From Baylisascaris procyonis (lineage: Eukaryota; Nematoda; Chromadorea; Rhabditida; Ascarididae), in the NCBI GenBank assembly GCA_037389465.1, contig JAZARR010000179.1, positions 5,614,501 through 5,678,500 on the forward strand: 64,000 nt of DNA. The letters are read 5' to 3'. Position numbers and translations under genes: made by a program. The stretch's first letter is position 1; each line of letters begins with the position of its first letter. Of the stretch, positions 12,701-26,316 are shown piece after piece. The notes below the pieces were generated by a model. That model was given only the letters and a program-made list of their open reading frames with translations, ran no database searches and was not told where the DNA came from.

Positions 12701-15700
12701 GCAATTTTGTTTTATTAAAATTGACGCAAATTCGATTCATTTACGACAAAACTCTTAAATATTTTCAGCTTTTCGTTGGAAATAAAGTATTAAAGCGGTA
12801 TACGTTGAAACGATGGCCGCATGTTTAGATGGTCTAAAGATAAGAGGTCTTTTTAAGATGCAAAATAGGAAAGTTAAAAGTTATATGGTTTTAAAATGAG
12901 ACTTTTTTTTATATTGTATATGAAAATTTCTAGCTTCATTACTCCTCTGAAATTTTTCGGAGATGAAGCAAAAGTTCCTTCATTTGAAATTCCATGGGGC
13001 GTTCGAACTGCAAGCGGTATTTAGTTTGCGCATACACAAAAAACGAAATCATAAAAGACGCTAATCTCCTCTTCTTGATAGCGCTATAATGTATTACCAT
13101 CACAAAGCGCATTGTGATTTATCTGACTACCCGTTTAGTGATTTATTTACTATCCTTTAAAAAAAATTTTCTGAAAAAACTCTATTTAATTTCATCTATT
13201 GTTTATTTAAAAAAAAATACAATTTAAAGTAGCTTAATTTACACCATTTGCATTCGCTTTTTTTTCTGCAAGAAAATTTACGAATTGCATAAAAACGTCT
13301 ACTTACGTCTTTATTTTTCCTCTATAAAATCAGAAATTTTAATAAAAGCCTACATAGACACTTGTTTTTCTCATTTATAAAACCCTTAAAAAATCAACTT
13401 TCGAAAATTTTATCAAAACTTTGATGCCTATCAACGAGTATTCATATCAGCCTCTCATCCTTGCCTGAATTTAAAAAATTATGCGATCAACAAATTTTTA
13501 AACACGAACTAAATGACAAGCTGAATATCGTTGGGATTGAATATAGCGATATCTAATAAACTTAGTGGCAACTCCACATTCATCGTATTAGTGCAAAATG
13601 AAAGTACGTTGATGAAGGGATTGTGTGATTCGCACTTGTTGTAATTCACTCCGAGTAGCTAATGAAATATTGGTGTACTTTAGTCTCATTGGGATCGACG
13701 ATTGATCCCTATTTTCAATGTGTTGAGACATATTTCTTCCACTTCAAACATCAATGTCGAAGAAAGAATATTGAACGCTTGAGAATTATTCAAATGCAGT
13801 AGATGAATACTCGCATATTACTATGTTATAATACTATGAACAAATCGAATGTCGGAATAAGAAAAATGGAAAAACTAAAAAACAGATGAGCAATGATTTA
13901 TTTTCTCCAGCTTCCGAGAAAATAGAAGATTCATGTCATTTTCAATAAAATGTCGATGCTTTTCTATGGAGAAATTATTAACGCTTATTATTTACCTCAA
14001 TTTGAACAACAACATCAATAAACAAACATGATGTCGCAGTTCCGTGTTGCCTAGGACGATGTAAACCTATAGAAGACAAGCAAAAAGAAAACCTCATAAA
14101 TATGATGAGTTGTTTATTTGGTGTATGCCGGCTTCAAATTGCAAGCATTAAATATTATTTCGTAGATATAGAGTATGATAAACCAAGGAAGTTGAGCACT
14201 TATAAACAGATATAGATTCTTGTACTAACAGGGTTATGCGTTCCGTTCTGATGATGGCTCGCACATAACTCAGGTGCACACGGCAGCGGATAAGGGTCGA
14301 AACGTGTTCACCTTTTGTTTTCATAGGTAATCTATCCGCGTCTTACTTCGTGCATTCTTAGCAAATATCTAGTCTCCTAACTGTCGTCTATTACGTCTCT
14401 GCTCATACACACGTGATTTCTGCTTTTGCCTTAAAAAATTCTTTCTTTTCCTTTCTTTTCTTTTCTTAACTTCATTTTACCGCAGAAACTTATTCATCTG
14501 GGTCTGTACTAAAGTTGTACGCATAAAGGACTTTACGTTAGCATTATCTCAGTATAAAACTTTTAAAGTTTTTGAAAAAATACATCACAATAAAAAAAAA
14601 CTTTCAAAAAAAATAGCACGTTTTTGGCTGTTCTGTCGTAATAGTGTTATGCAGGAGGTGACAACGAGACGAAACCACGCTGTATAGCTACGAGTGAAGA
14701 ATAAGCATAACATTGAAGTATATACTGAAATAAACTCCAAAATGGTTTAGAATTCAGTATAGCCGTTGTTTTATTGTGAGGTGAAAATCTTGCGCAGATG
14801 TAAGACTTCCAACCTTCAACGTTCGGGGCAATCGCTCCTACTCACCTACTGTGGGCGTGTCCGGATAGCATTTCTCACTGTCTTACTTCTATTTTCTACC
14901 GCGCCTAGAATGCAATAAATCTGAAGAGTATATAACGCTAGAAATCACAATAGAACTGATATTAACCGAGATGAAATTATTCTACATTTTAGAACTTTAT
15001 GCTACTAAAAATGCTTCAAGATTTCGTCACCTGAAACTCCGCATGAGGTGAAAGTTTTGTTCAGTCGTAACGAAGCAGAGAAAAAGCAGATATATAGAGC
15101 AGAAAATGAAGATAATATCTGAAGAAAGAAAAACTGTCATCAGAATAAAATATGAAACATAAAAGAGCAAAAGGCAATGAGCATTTGTCGAATACATTTT
15201 GTTAGACGATTAGATATTTTTCATCCATTTCTCTTAATTACTCTAAAAATTTCTTTCTCAGGACTACATATTGAAATAATCTACCGAACAAATAACAATG
15301 ATTTCAGAACCATTTAGAGCACTTGAATGCAGCAGCTATTATGAAAGAAAATATTGATAAATTCTGATCAAAATCCCATTGAAAAAAATTTTTAATTATA
15401 TCGCTTGGGACAGGAAATAAAAATTGAGAAAATTTTTTTAGGAAAATCGCTAAGTTTTGGTCATATTTTTTGCGCAATAGGAAATATTTGTTCATAAAAT
15501 GTGGCATTCAATGCAGACGATATAGCGCATAAAAGCGATTGAAGCCTTTATGGACTCAGTTCATTGCTTGCTTCATCGAAAATCCAAGTGAAAAATTCAA
15601 AAGCTCTTTCATAGTATTCCTTGAAAAATTTCAGTGAAAAAGTGCCTTGCTTTTTGAAGTGTGAAGAGGATTGATTTATTGCTGAGGTAGAGTTTTATTT

Positions 15701-17299
15701 AATTATTCTCCTTACAGTTCGAAACGATGCTTTTCTTATGAGAGGAGGGAGGGGGTTATAAAATATGCTGGTTTCGTTTCAGAATCTCAAAAAGATTTGA
15801 TCATAGTATTTCTGCTCAAATTTTTCTTACTTTTATCACAGGAGAGAAATTCTCAATTTATATTGCTAAGGCTGCTGATAGATTTTTGAAGACTTTTAGT
15901 ATGTTGTTGGCGGAGGTGGTTTGCTATGGTGCTCTCCATAGTTCTTTCCTTTTAAACGGTTTTTTTTCAATTGACTGTAAAATTCTCATTTATTTATGCT
16001 TGCTTATGCCTAAAGTTATTATGCATTCAACGGTCTCATTTAATGTCGATCAGCGAGAAATTCAGGCAACGAAGGAAAGTAATACAAACGGGGATCTGCA
16101 AATATCCTCACAAAAAGAAAGCCTCATAAGGAATCGTTAACTTTTGATTTTGTTTCCATTATTTAAGTATATTTTTTCTCAAATTCATAGAAAAAATGTA
16201 GCCATGTTAAATCGTTTAATAGAAAAATTGATGCGATTCCTCCCAGATTTATCGCTGTAATTTGTTGCCGTCTTTCGAAATGGAATATGGGAGTTAATTC
16301 GTTCAAATTTATTGCCCAAAAAAAGCTATCATGAAACTTTTCACGGAAAAAAATTGAATGGCTAAGTCTTAGCCGTGCTTCTAATAAACGTTATAACTGG
16401 TGGGATTTCCCATTTCAGCGATCTGAACTGATATGATGAAGCGTTTGTTTTAATCCCGTTCCATCAAAATGGCGCTGTCACTGACTTTTGCTTGAACTTA
16501 TAAATTTTCGAACCACTCTAACGATTTTTTTTATTGATTTCTGAAACAATTCCATAAATAATGGCTGAGGTGAAAAAGGAACGCTTAATCTTGAATCATT
16601 TCCATCGCTCTATATGTCAGGTAGATTGAAATATGCAATAACTACCTTGCCATGCATAAGAACTTAAAAATCTTCACAAAGAGAGAATGAAAAATATTGA
16701 AAATTGTATGACGAATAGAAATGCGCCGTTATTCTAATCTGTAAAGTGCAACAACAAGATACGTAATAAACAATCTCGATGAAATGAGTAAACATTCATA
16801 TGATCTTTTATGCGTACGATTTGTAATGATGCCGATGTAACTATTAAATTGAAAATGATGCTACACATAAATAATGACGATTTAATAAAGCTAATGATCT
16901 ATATACGGATGAATAACTTCAAGCGATAGAGAGCAATGAACTGATTTTTCGATTGCATTCAAAGCAATGGCTGAGCGAAAACTTGTTTACAGCAATCTAA
17001 AGGTTCATATACTTGCATGGCTATTTGAAAAGGCAAGCCAACTGCAATACCTTTCATGAAGATATTTGTATGAACACTGTCAATTAATTAAAGGCATCCG
17101 GTACGAATTTGAACAAGTACTATAAGATAATGGCAGCCTAAGATTTTTGGTAATCCTCGACAGCAAGTTGCCAAGTCGCCTTTTTGATGAAATTTATGGA
17201 GTCGACGATAACGATGATAAGTGAATGATTATAAAATCTCATTAGAAAATCGGACTTCACAATACACGTAAAAAGGAAGAGAACGTTTAGCCAACGTAA
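9748..17299. other. A+T-rich stretch, no gene recognised
   Basis: About 7.5 kb with only chance-length open frames (the largest 89 codons, 11691-11960 minus). Small items inside are the AT palindrome at 11797-11818 and a TTTTC-rich pyrimidine tract at about 14441-14466. No splice-linked exon chain could be supported by eye. Confidence 0.45.
11797..11818. repeat. 22-bp perfect AT palindrome
   Basis: A TA run is closed at each end by TTAA so that the whole 22 bp is its own reverse complement. It could extrude as a small hairpin; otherwise it is a short microsatellite. Confidence 0.85.
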
Positions 17300-18720
17300 A
17301 GAAATTATAGAAACGGAAGTTCCACGCATCGTATAGAATTTAGATGGTGAGTAAGGATATCACCATATCTGATCGATGAGGTTTTCACTGAACCGGTTGG
17401 GGTATTCAAAGTACGTAGAGCATTTGCATATCATATATTCAGTGGATAGTATAGTGACTCAATTCCCATATGTGAGGAGAGAGTTGATCTTGTCGAAATT
17501 TTGAAGCACATTGGAATACGAAACACTGGATGAGGAAATTTTCCAAACCAGTAAAGCGTTGCCGTTTAGCAATTCAGTTCGGCGAAGAGATAAACGGTTT
17601 TGCGAATCTAAAGAAAGTGAGCCAAACTATTCTGCAGATAAATCCACGAAATCGGTGGCAATAACTATATTGCTATCTGTCTATCAACAGTAGAAGAGAC
17701 TGATGAAAACTTTCGCCTCCAAGTAAATATACCACCTGGTAGGCAAAGAACAGAAGCTGTCACTAGTGGTGGCAGCATGTTTTAAGTCAAGTCCCGTACT
17801 CTTACATTGCTGACGAACCGATAAGATAATAGCTTGACATAGAAATTCGGCAAAAAAAACGACTCGAAACCACAAACGATTGAAAGTGGACCGGATGATT
17901 ACAATTCTTGAAGCTTGTATATATCGGCAGAGACGATGAGTGAAAACAATTCATATGAACACAACTAACGTCATGAGAGGAAATGACGAGTGTCTCACAT
18001 CAGCATCTCACAAGGTTCGGCACTTAAATTCTAGCTTAAATGACCTCTAAACAGTTTGAAAATGAATAATTTTCATTCGGCATATAGAAACATATATGCA
18101 GAGATCATCATTGAAGCAATATATTTCCCACTGTTCCCTCTAGGCGATCAACTAAGTCGAACTGATTCAAACATTGCAATCGACTGTGGATTCATTGGCG
18201 CGTAGTGGAAAACTACTATGGCAATATTGGCCACAATATCAACGAGAGTTGTTCGGCATTAACCCATAACGAAACTAATTCGATGCAGGAACGACATAAA
18301 AAATGGATTACTTTTGATCACCTAAATGTAACGACACGAAACATTATTCAAAATGAATTGTGGATGAATATGTTCTAGCAAAGTATAAAAATCTTACAAT
18401 TCAGCGAAACAATCGCTGAGATGGTTCAACTATATCAAAAGTGTCTATAATTTTAAATGGGAAATCGAATTACATTTTTATGCATAGATGTTGGCACTGC
18501 TGTCTCTATTACCCCTTTAATGGACATGATTCTAAAAAACCTTGGACTATATAATAAATCTCCTGCTGGTTACTGATGAATGTGGCAGGCATCAATTAAA
18601 TGTTCCCTAAAGATCCATCTGATGTCGGTGAACTGAAGGTGACAGACGTCAACATAACGTATGGATCCAGACGAGATAGTTCTCCACTTCAGACCTTAGA
18701 AAAACGTTAGGCCACTTAGA
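17300..18720 (+). pseudogene. G+C-raised patch with broken open frames; possible coding relic
   Basis: This stretch is visibly richer in G+C than its flanks and holds many overlapping short open frames on the plus strand, for example 17511-17693, a frame opening with ATG at about 17531, one covering about 17650-17793, one from 18061 to 18206, and 18457-18576. No single frame stays open, and no splice pattern joins them convincingly. The 39-residue frame at 18457-18576 contains IDVGTAVSITP, which resembles the active-site loop of retroelement aspartic proteases (D-T-G-A-x-V-S-x), but with Val and Thr in place of the usual Thr and Ala. No reverse transcriptase motif or long terminal repeat was found nearby. 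It may be a decayed retroelement, a host gene relic, or chance. Confidence 0.15.
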
Positions 18721-21700
18721 TTGGCAAAAAACATTGAAAATTTTGCTAAGCATATTCGATCTTTTTTTTGTATTTTTTGCATTGATTTTCTTCTGAAAGA
18801 AGCAATCTAATAATCAATAGGCTAAAAATATAAATCAAACTACAATCGATCAAAAAAAATCTCATTAGATTAATCAACATCCTGCGTCCATAATAGCAAG
18901 GATGGACAATAACTATAGGCTTTGCATGGATACACTGGGTTTGATAACAAAGAATTTCATGCATTTAGCAATGCATCATAATTCTTACAGTATGTGAATA
19001 AAACATGAAGATACGGTAAATGTAATGAAATCAATAGTGAAAAGCATTAAAGAAATTGAATTGCTCGCGATATTGGCTATCGTTTGCTTCTTCAAGCCGA
19101 ACAAAGTGAAGTATTAATTAAAGATGCACCACAAAACTTATGCACCGATTATCAATGCATTTTCAATTGGAGTCTATCGAATATGCAGTAATTAAAGATT
19201 GGTGGAAAAGTGCCTCTAAAAATACGAACAAAGTGCTGCAAGGTTTCGAGATTTGCGGCACTAACTCGTTCGGCTCGAAATGTTTGATAGGCGTCGACAC
19301 CAAAATGACGAATAATTTCCGCTGCCCAATCCTTATTTTAATCGTCTAATTGAAGAAGCGCTCTATGTTCGTTGTTATTTCATTGCGCCCTTGGGTATGT
19401 TTGCAATTGTTGTTTAAGTGCACTCGCTTTTCTACTTCAGCAATCAGCATCTGACTCTACGTAAATGTTGATGAATTCGTTGCTGACAACCGCTCAATTA
19501 AATCTTTTTTCCTTTTAGCTCGAGCTGTTTTTCTTTTCAAATATTGCTACCTACATGACTGTCAAAAAGAAGCGACTATTATGCGAATAACCTGACGCAT
19601 TTGTGTTCCATCGGAATATGGAAATCAACTCTAGAACTTGAAAGGCTCATCATTTAGCTCAAATTAAATGAAAATATCCATATTTCATTGAAAGTCTATT
19701 CGATCATCTGTGTTGGTTAGCAACACCATGCAAAATATCGCATTCGTATTTTTTTTGCATAAATTTTCTAATATATAAATCGAACTCACTTCTCTAATAT
19801 TTTATTCAAATCTACTAATGTGATCATTCAGAAAACACCTAAAACAAAAACTTTTCATGCATATTGAATGCTTCCTCAATTCAAATATGTTATTCCACGA
19901 TATTTAACCTTCGTTCTTTCCGCTTCACTCTAATAGAATCGCATACGTACGTTCGTCATCCAGAACCGAACACGGAATAACAAAGCCAAAGGACCATTTA
20001 AAGCTAATTCTTTTCATTAGTGATATTTGGAACTCATTTCCTTTCAGGTTATCATAATTCGCCAACCAAACTAAAGTTTTACATTAATTGCTAAATAAGC
20101 TACCAATTCTGCATTGCGCTGGCCATACAATTAGTCAATTTTTTGAATAATTTCTGCTATCGTTTTGTATGGTCATAATTGTTATCTCCAAAAATAAATT
20201 CATTCATTTGACTATTATAAGAATATGCGAAATTTGGCTTCAACCTTTCGATCTCACATGTCCAATTTTTCTTGTTGTATAGAGCATAGATGAGCACTTT
20301 CCCGATTGCTTGCTCTGTTATTTAACAGAAGTAACCTCCTCTCCCCTTCCCTCCTCCTTTCCCTTAAAGAATTCAAGCAGCTTATCCGAACAAGTTTTGA
20401 AAACTCATTTCAGAAGACTTTTCAATTCTATGATATTTGCACGGTCCCATCATAAAGTCTATCAGGCAATATTAGTTCAGCAAGATATGTGGAAGCTTTT
20501 AAGTTGTCTCATCTAAACACTTTTTCAAGAAGTAATGCAGACGACGCGACGTGTTTGGCAAACGAGTGCCGCAGTTAATGTCAGATGAAAAAATTGGAAT
20601 TTCGGCGTTACGCATTTGCATAATAAATAAATTTGAGTGCGAGATGGTAAACAATTTACTGCTAGCTGTCATCGACATGCTGCTAATAGTTAGCTATGAT
20701 AGAACGTGAGGCTCTAAAAAGTGGATTGCGATTCGTAAGGAGGATGAGGTTTAAATAGTGGTTTCATAGCTGATAGAAGTGAGCTTTGCTTAAAAATATG
20801 AGGAGATCGTGAAAGGCGCATTCTTTGGTTAAATGCAACTTAATCGTTAGGAATTATAGGGTTCAGGTTGAGATATAAACCTCAGTCCACCAGCGAATTA
20901 CATCGACGCGCTTTTGCTGTCGCTCTATCAATTTACCGTAGTATTATTTGCTCTGTCACAGAAGATTTCATCTATCAAACCATAGGTGATTTTCACTCTT
21001 CCAATTTTGATTCAACTATCGCTCGGCCGATAAGGCAATACGACGGTTGCTTCAACTTCAGGCTTGTACGATTGAAATGGCGGATATACGGTTGCAACTG
21101 CAATAGTCAAAAGGATCTCGATTATGATTAGTGCATGCAAGGCAACGAAGGGGCGGGGAAAGCTGAACCGGTCTAAATAGGTCGTTGCTTAGAACAAAGA
21201 AAGAAAACTACCGGGCAAAAGGGGTGGGGGGAATTCGGTGAACAAAGTCATGCATATATAAATATAGTACCAATTAAAGTGTGTATTAAAACACATTCGG
21301 TATAAGCTAAAGCATAAAGTTATATTAAAGTACACGCAATATACTATAACAATGTAAACTGCTACAAATATAGCAGCACATATTATTACAGCCATATTCA
21401 TATGAAATAGTAGTTCTGTAAAATTCCAAAGTATACGCTATCCGATATAATATGACGAAAATAGAACGCAAATCAAAAGATGCAATTTGGTCTATGAAAG
21501 CAGGTAACTTTCTGCGTCAATGATTTCTTCCGGTGGCTTTGTCGAAACTCGGAACTGCTTGAGCAGAAAATTGTTGCATGTATTATTCAGCACGCAAATT
21601 TTACTTATTAGGTGTAAATTCTCACTTAACCTCGCAAATATAAATGTTTTTCTGCAGGAATTTGTCTTACTCATAGAATTTAAAATCCTCTAAGTTTCGA

Positions 21701-23042
21701 TCTGTAAGCTGGAAGGTTAATGAGGTTCGAAAACTTATAAGTTGATAAGAAATTTATTGAACATTCAAATCAACTTCAGTGTACCGAATATCCTAGAATA
21801 TTCTAGTCAGTATCTTTTAGCACCCTTTAAAGCTGGTGGCTGGTGCTGAAGGCGAAATGAACACATTTTTTGAACTTTCCATTAAACTGATTATCAGAGT
21901 GCAGTTGCAACTAGTGAACATAAAGACGGGATTCGAGAGTACAAAATTTAAGCCCTACAATAAGGTTTGAACACTTATAATACACGTCCACTTTATGCAT
22001 TTTGCAATTCTTCATGCTTTACCAGGAATTTGCGATGTGAACAAATGCCATTGAAAATTGCAATGAATTTTTTCCCAAAAATTTTCGACTGCAATCATCT
22101 AAAGTCGTCAAATACATATCGCCTCGTCAATGGAGGCTTTTATGACGGCTGAAATTGATGTGCAAATGCTCACATTCACCCATAAAAATGCAAAAATATC
22201 ACTTGTGACTATTCACTGAAAATATAAAAGATTTCTTTTTTTGCAAAACATAAAGAAATCGATATGCAATCGATATTGCAACCATGCGATAAATTTTTCA
22301 AATTATTTGCAAATTGCTCGCGCATACTGAATTTATGAGCAATCTCCTCTCTTCTTCGTTCATTTCCCCATTTAGGTTTGATAAATTTTTCGGTTCGCCA
22401 AGTTTATAGAAAATGCTCTCATCTACTTAAAAGTTTGTGTGCGCTTATGCGTTAGCTCTTCGCGTTAGTTCAATGTTGTTTGCTCAAATGGAATCATCAC
22501 CGACATGTTCATCGAACACCTCCAATACCTTCATGAGCATGAAACTCATATATTCTAAGAGGCTTTTTCTTCATTTAACCTGCTTGACCTTTATTCAGCG
22601 AATACTTTGAAGTAACCAAGACTTGTAAACCTATTTTCAGAAAATAAAGTAGAAATTAAAAAATAAAAAGTAACATATTTTCAAAAATCTGAAGAGCGAA
22701 TATTAAAGTTATGCGGAAATCCCCTATAAAATGCTTATATTCTCACTCTAAATTGGAATGTGGTATATCAAACTTCCGTTGCAATGGCACAATTCAAATG
22801 TTACTCATATAAAGCAAATCACAAACGTAATTACTAAATTTCAATCCAATCATGCCAATGCCATGGTGCATAAGCCAATTTTCCTTCAGCACTTACTTAA
22901 TTAGTGCGTCGGATCATGAAGATGGATTTAATGTCACTTTCAGAAACGTTTTTTCAGAAACTAGTTGCCATCATGGAACTCACCTCCCATCCAACATTCC
23001 ATATTCTTTGTCGTTTATTCATTTAGCGATACAAAGTGATTG
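18721..23042. other. A+T-rich stretch, no gene recognised
   Basis: Chance-length frames only. The most protein-like is 20868-21131 (plus, 87 codons, opening with TTG and not ATG). Short G-runs lie at about 21152-21235. No RNA gene was recognised. Confidence 0.45.
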
Positions 23043-23088
23043 ATTATCGATCGATCACTATCGATTATCGATCGATTATCGATTATTA
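23043..23088. repeat. ATCGAT cluster
   Basis: Six ATCGAT words, some overlapping as ATCGATCGAT, sit within 46 bp, giving nested palindromes. It could be a short expansion or a cluster of sites for a DNA-binding protein; no binding protein can be named from the sequence. Confidence 0.85.
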
Positions 23089-26030
23089 GTAATAATTATG
23101 AGTCACGTTTGAATAAAGCAATAAGGCTTAATTCAGTAATTGCTTAATAAACAAAATAATTTGCAATTCAACTGTGACGAAAGTCGCTCATATATTAGAG
23201 TTAATCCATTCAGTGTCTTTTTTTTTGTTGAAAATATTTTGTTTTGTTGCAAGCTTTGGGATTGAATAAGGGAAGATAATCAAATTTCCTCACGATATGT
23301 TGAGCGTGAGGCGATAATTAAATTTTTTTAATAGTGACTAAATTTTTTTCCAATATATGTCCAAAAATTTGTAGCTTAAAGATTTGATGAACGCGCAGTT
23401 CCGATCACTAAAGCGCTAAGAGTGCAATTTGTTGATAATTAAGGATATTTTTATCGATGTCCTTATCGTTAAGATTCTATTTATTTATAATTTTAGCTAG
23501 CTAAACTCTAATAAGTTCGATTCTAATTGTAATATCTTTGGTGAAAAATATGAAATTTTTATCAAAAATTTTTTATAACGAAATAATAGCGTTATTAAAT
23601 TTTTTATATATTTTATGATTATTCAATGATTCCACCAAAAAATTCTTGAGCATCCAACATTAAATTTCCTAATCAAAATGAAGCATGAGAAAATTTTGCT
23701 CCATCCTCTTACATTTCACATAAACTTTCTCCCTTTTTTTCGTTCAATAATACAGTTCGAAAAGTGCTCAAAGCTTAATTAATCCACAGTTATGCTTTTC
23801 ATGCGTAGTCATTAATTATATGCTTTCAAAGTCTTTCATGCAATTGCCCTTGAATGAAATAATCGTATTTTTGGCCATTTGATTCATCAAATTATTCATT
23901 TCTAATAAGGCTGGAAAGAAGAAAAATTCGTAGATGAATTCATATTTGTTTGAAGGTAAAACTACAATTTCTCGTTGATCTTTTATTTCGACCGTCTTGC
24001 TTTGGACCGATGATTTTCAATCATCTGTAAAACTTTTAGATGACCATTGAAAACAACGGTAATTTAACAACTTTTGCTAAAGGTATCGCATTGTTGAGTT
24101 ATCTCAATAGGAATGTCGGCTATTGAGAGGCAACAAATAATCGACCAAGGATCAATAATTACTCTAATATGCATATGTTCGTTGAAATGAAATTATTCAT
24201 GTGAAGTCATCTGCACTAATGATATGTACCGACCGATTCGTCAACCTAACACAATACAAAACAACTAATGTGCCACGCATAATCACTTGTATCACTTATA
24301 CTTCACATAAATTACACGTATTATGAATATATAAATATTCATATTCACTTCCATTTTAGCAGCGATGAAAAGATAACAAACCATAACATTTTGAGAATAA
24401 TTTTGGAGTAAATAGAGAGGAATGGTGGGGAGAGGTGGGAAGGAGATTATTGTCTTTGTCGATTTCTACAAAGAAAACGGAAATACCTCCATCATTTTCT
24501 ACGGAAAGAAATAGTAAAGGAATCCGTGATATTATGTGATGTGATGGTATTCGACGAGTAACAAAAAGAGATAAATCAAATAAGGTCGATGTCTAAGATA
24601 AACAGCGGAATAAACATTTCAGAGAATGTGGTGTGAACATTTTTTCCTAGAGAGGATAATGGTCACAAAATTTTTATGATTACAGAGACTGCAGCAAATG
24701 GGGATTAGTGGAGACAGGGGGTGGGAAGGAGATATAAATACAGCGAGGTCCTATACTCTCGAAGAGGAGTTCAGGAGTCCATTTTAATCTAGCCAAGGAC
24801 GATAGTGCTAGCACACTTGTGATCAACTCATTTCGTTGGATTATGCTTTATTATCATAAAATTTGACGCTCAATACAAACTCCACCTCTATGATGAATTT
24901 TTTTAGGAATCCAGTCCACTGGAAATTCATCTTTCATTGCACATTGCACAATATGGGCGAATAATGCAAACGAAAACCTCCTAACGCAGCAATAATGTCG
25001 TATGAAATCAAATGTATTGCAATTGAATTAAAGAGTTAAATCTGTCGTTATGGAGATTTCATTGCGTCATCGTTATTTCTAGCTGATAGAAAGAATTACC
25101 CAGCAAAGATTTCCATTTTCAAAACTTTCGTTAATGAAGAATATTAATTTATTAGATCACATTGTTCTCATAATTTCATACGCCTTTCTATCTGCTTAAG
25201 TGCGAAGAAATGACGGAATAATTAACGTATGATTTTGAATTGCAAATGATTTTTGACATATCTCTGTGATATGCGGAGAGCTTGAAATACCTTGTTACAT
25301 AGCTTGCAAGGGTAATGTCAGTGGGTAGACAACAAAAAGGGTGGATGAGTGGTGCTTCAAAGGAGAGACAGACAGAAAAAAACTTGGAAGATGGACGAAA
25401 GAACCGGAAAGAGAACTTAAAGAGGCATAAATAAATCCGCATGTTCCAATGCAATTTTGATCTAGTCCTAAACATTCTTGAACGATTGAAAAAGAGTTAT
25501 TTCCACTCTGCGCATACTACAGATTATGCATGAGTTCTGAAAATTCCCACTGTCACATTAAAGATGAAAAATATTCATACTATTATCCTGTTCACTGCCA
25601 AACATAAATAACCTCCCATCCCCCTCGAAACTTTCTCCTACTCACAGCCCTCAAATTGTATGTAATTGAGTTCCACTAAATTTTGAGGCCGTCGGCTGCT
25701 ATATGGAGTGTTCTAAAGAGAAACAGTGCAATATTTTATGAAAATGGTGATACGTTGTAAAATTGCCCGTCAATTTGTTTGACTAGGATGAAAATGAATG
25801 AAAATTGAAAACGAAAAGTATATTGAGATATGAGGGAATTCCTAGTGCTGCAAACATCTATAATTGCGTCAAACATATATATCGCTGTATGCTATCCTCT
25901 TCATCTAGAAAACCATGATCATGAGTCAACAATAGGCAGAATAAAGTTTTTTAATATTTCATTAATTGAACGATTTCATTCGTGCAAATTAAGAACAAAA
26001 CAAACAAATACTTCATATATGTAATTGAGG
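23089..26030. other. A+T-rich stretch, no gene recognised
   Basis: Two purine-rich G-run segments at about 24425-24446 and 24706-24732 share the word GGTGGGAAGGAGAT. The second is followed by TATAAATA at about 24732, which could be a core promoter element, but no downstream gene is recognisable. The longest frame is 95 codons (25188-25475, minus) with no known domain. Confidence 0.4.
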
Positions 26031-26140
26031 GTTTCAAAGTAATTGGAGCCGATAATAAGGGTTTCAAAGTAATTGGAGCCGATAATAAACGTTTCAAAGT
26101 AATTGGAGCCGATAATAAGGGTTTCAAAGTAATTGGAGCC
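26031..26140. repeat. 30-bp tandem repeat, 3.7 copies
   Basis: The unit begins GTTTCAAAGTAATTGGAGCC and continues with ten more bases. Three full copies and a 20-bp partial copy lie head to tail. They are identical except for two bases at the end of the second copy (AC for GG). With a period divisible by three, the minus strand reads as a repeated ten-residue peptide (SNYFETLIIG), but this sits in a 68-codon frame with no other support. There are no spacers, so it is not a CRISPR array. Confidence 0.95.
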
Positions 26141-26248
26141 CAATCGACGACGCTTTATTAGAATACAAGATGAACAAGCCATTGCACAACTAAATAGATC
26201 GAAACATTTTAATTAACGCTTGCAAATTTATATCTGCAGAGTCTTGCA

Positions 26249-26266
26249 TACACATGCGCATGTGTA
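26249..26266. repeat. 18-bp perfect palindrome
   Basis: TACACATGCGCATGTGTA reads the same on both strands. It contains nested alternating purine-pyrimidine steps and lies 15 bp upstream of a GT-rich tract. Confidence 0.9.
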
Positions 26267-26280
26267 CAGCTGAAGCTATT

Positions 26281-26316
26281 GTCTGTGCGTGTCTGTGTAT
26301 GTGTATGAGCGCGCGA
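26281..26316. repeat. GT-rich alternating purine-pyrimidine tract
   Basis: GTGT, GTAT and GCGCGC steps alternate over about 36 bp. Together with the adjacent palindrome this is a plausible Z-DNA-forming segment; the link to function is inference. Confidence 0.6.

Noticed and set aside
24706..24790. TATAAATA after a G-rich segment as a promoter
   Set aside because: The word is expected often in A+T-rich DNA and no gene follows that I can recognise.
26031..26140. CRISPR array
   Set aside because: The 30-bp units touch each other with no spacers, and the genome is eukaryotic.
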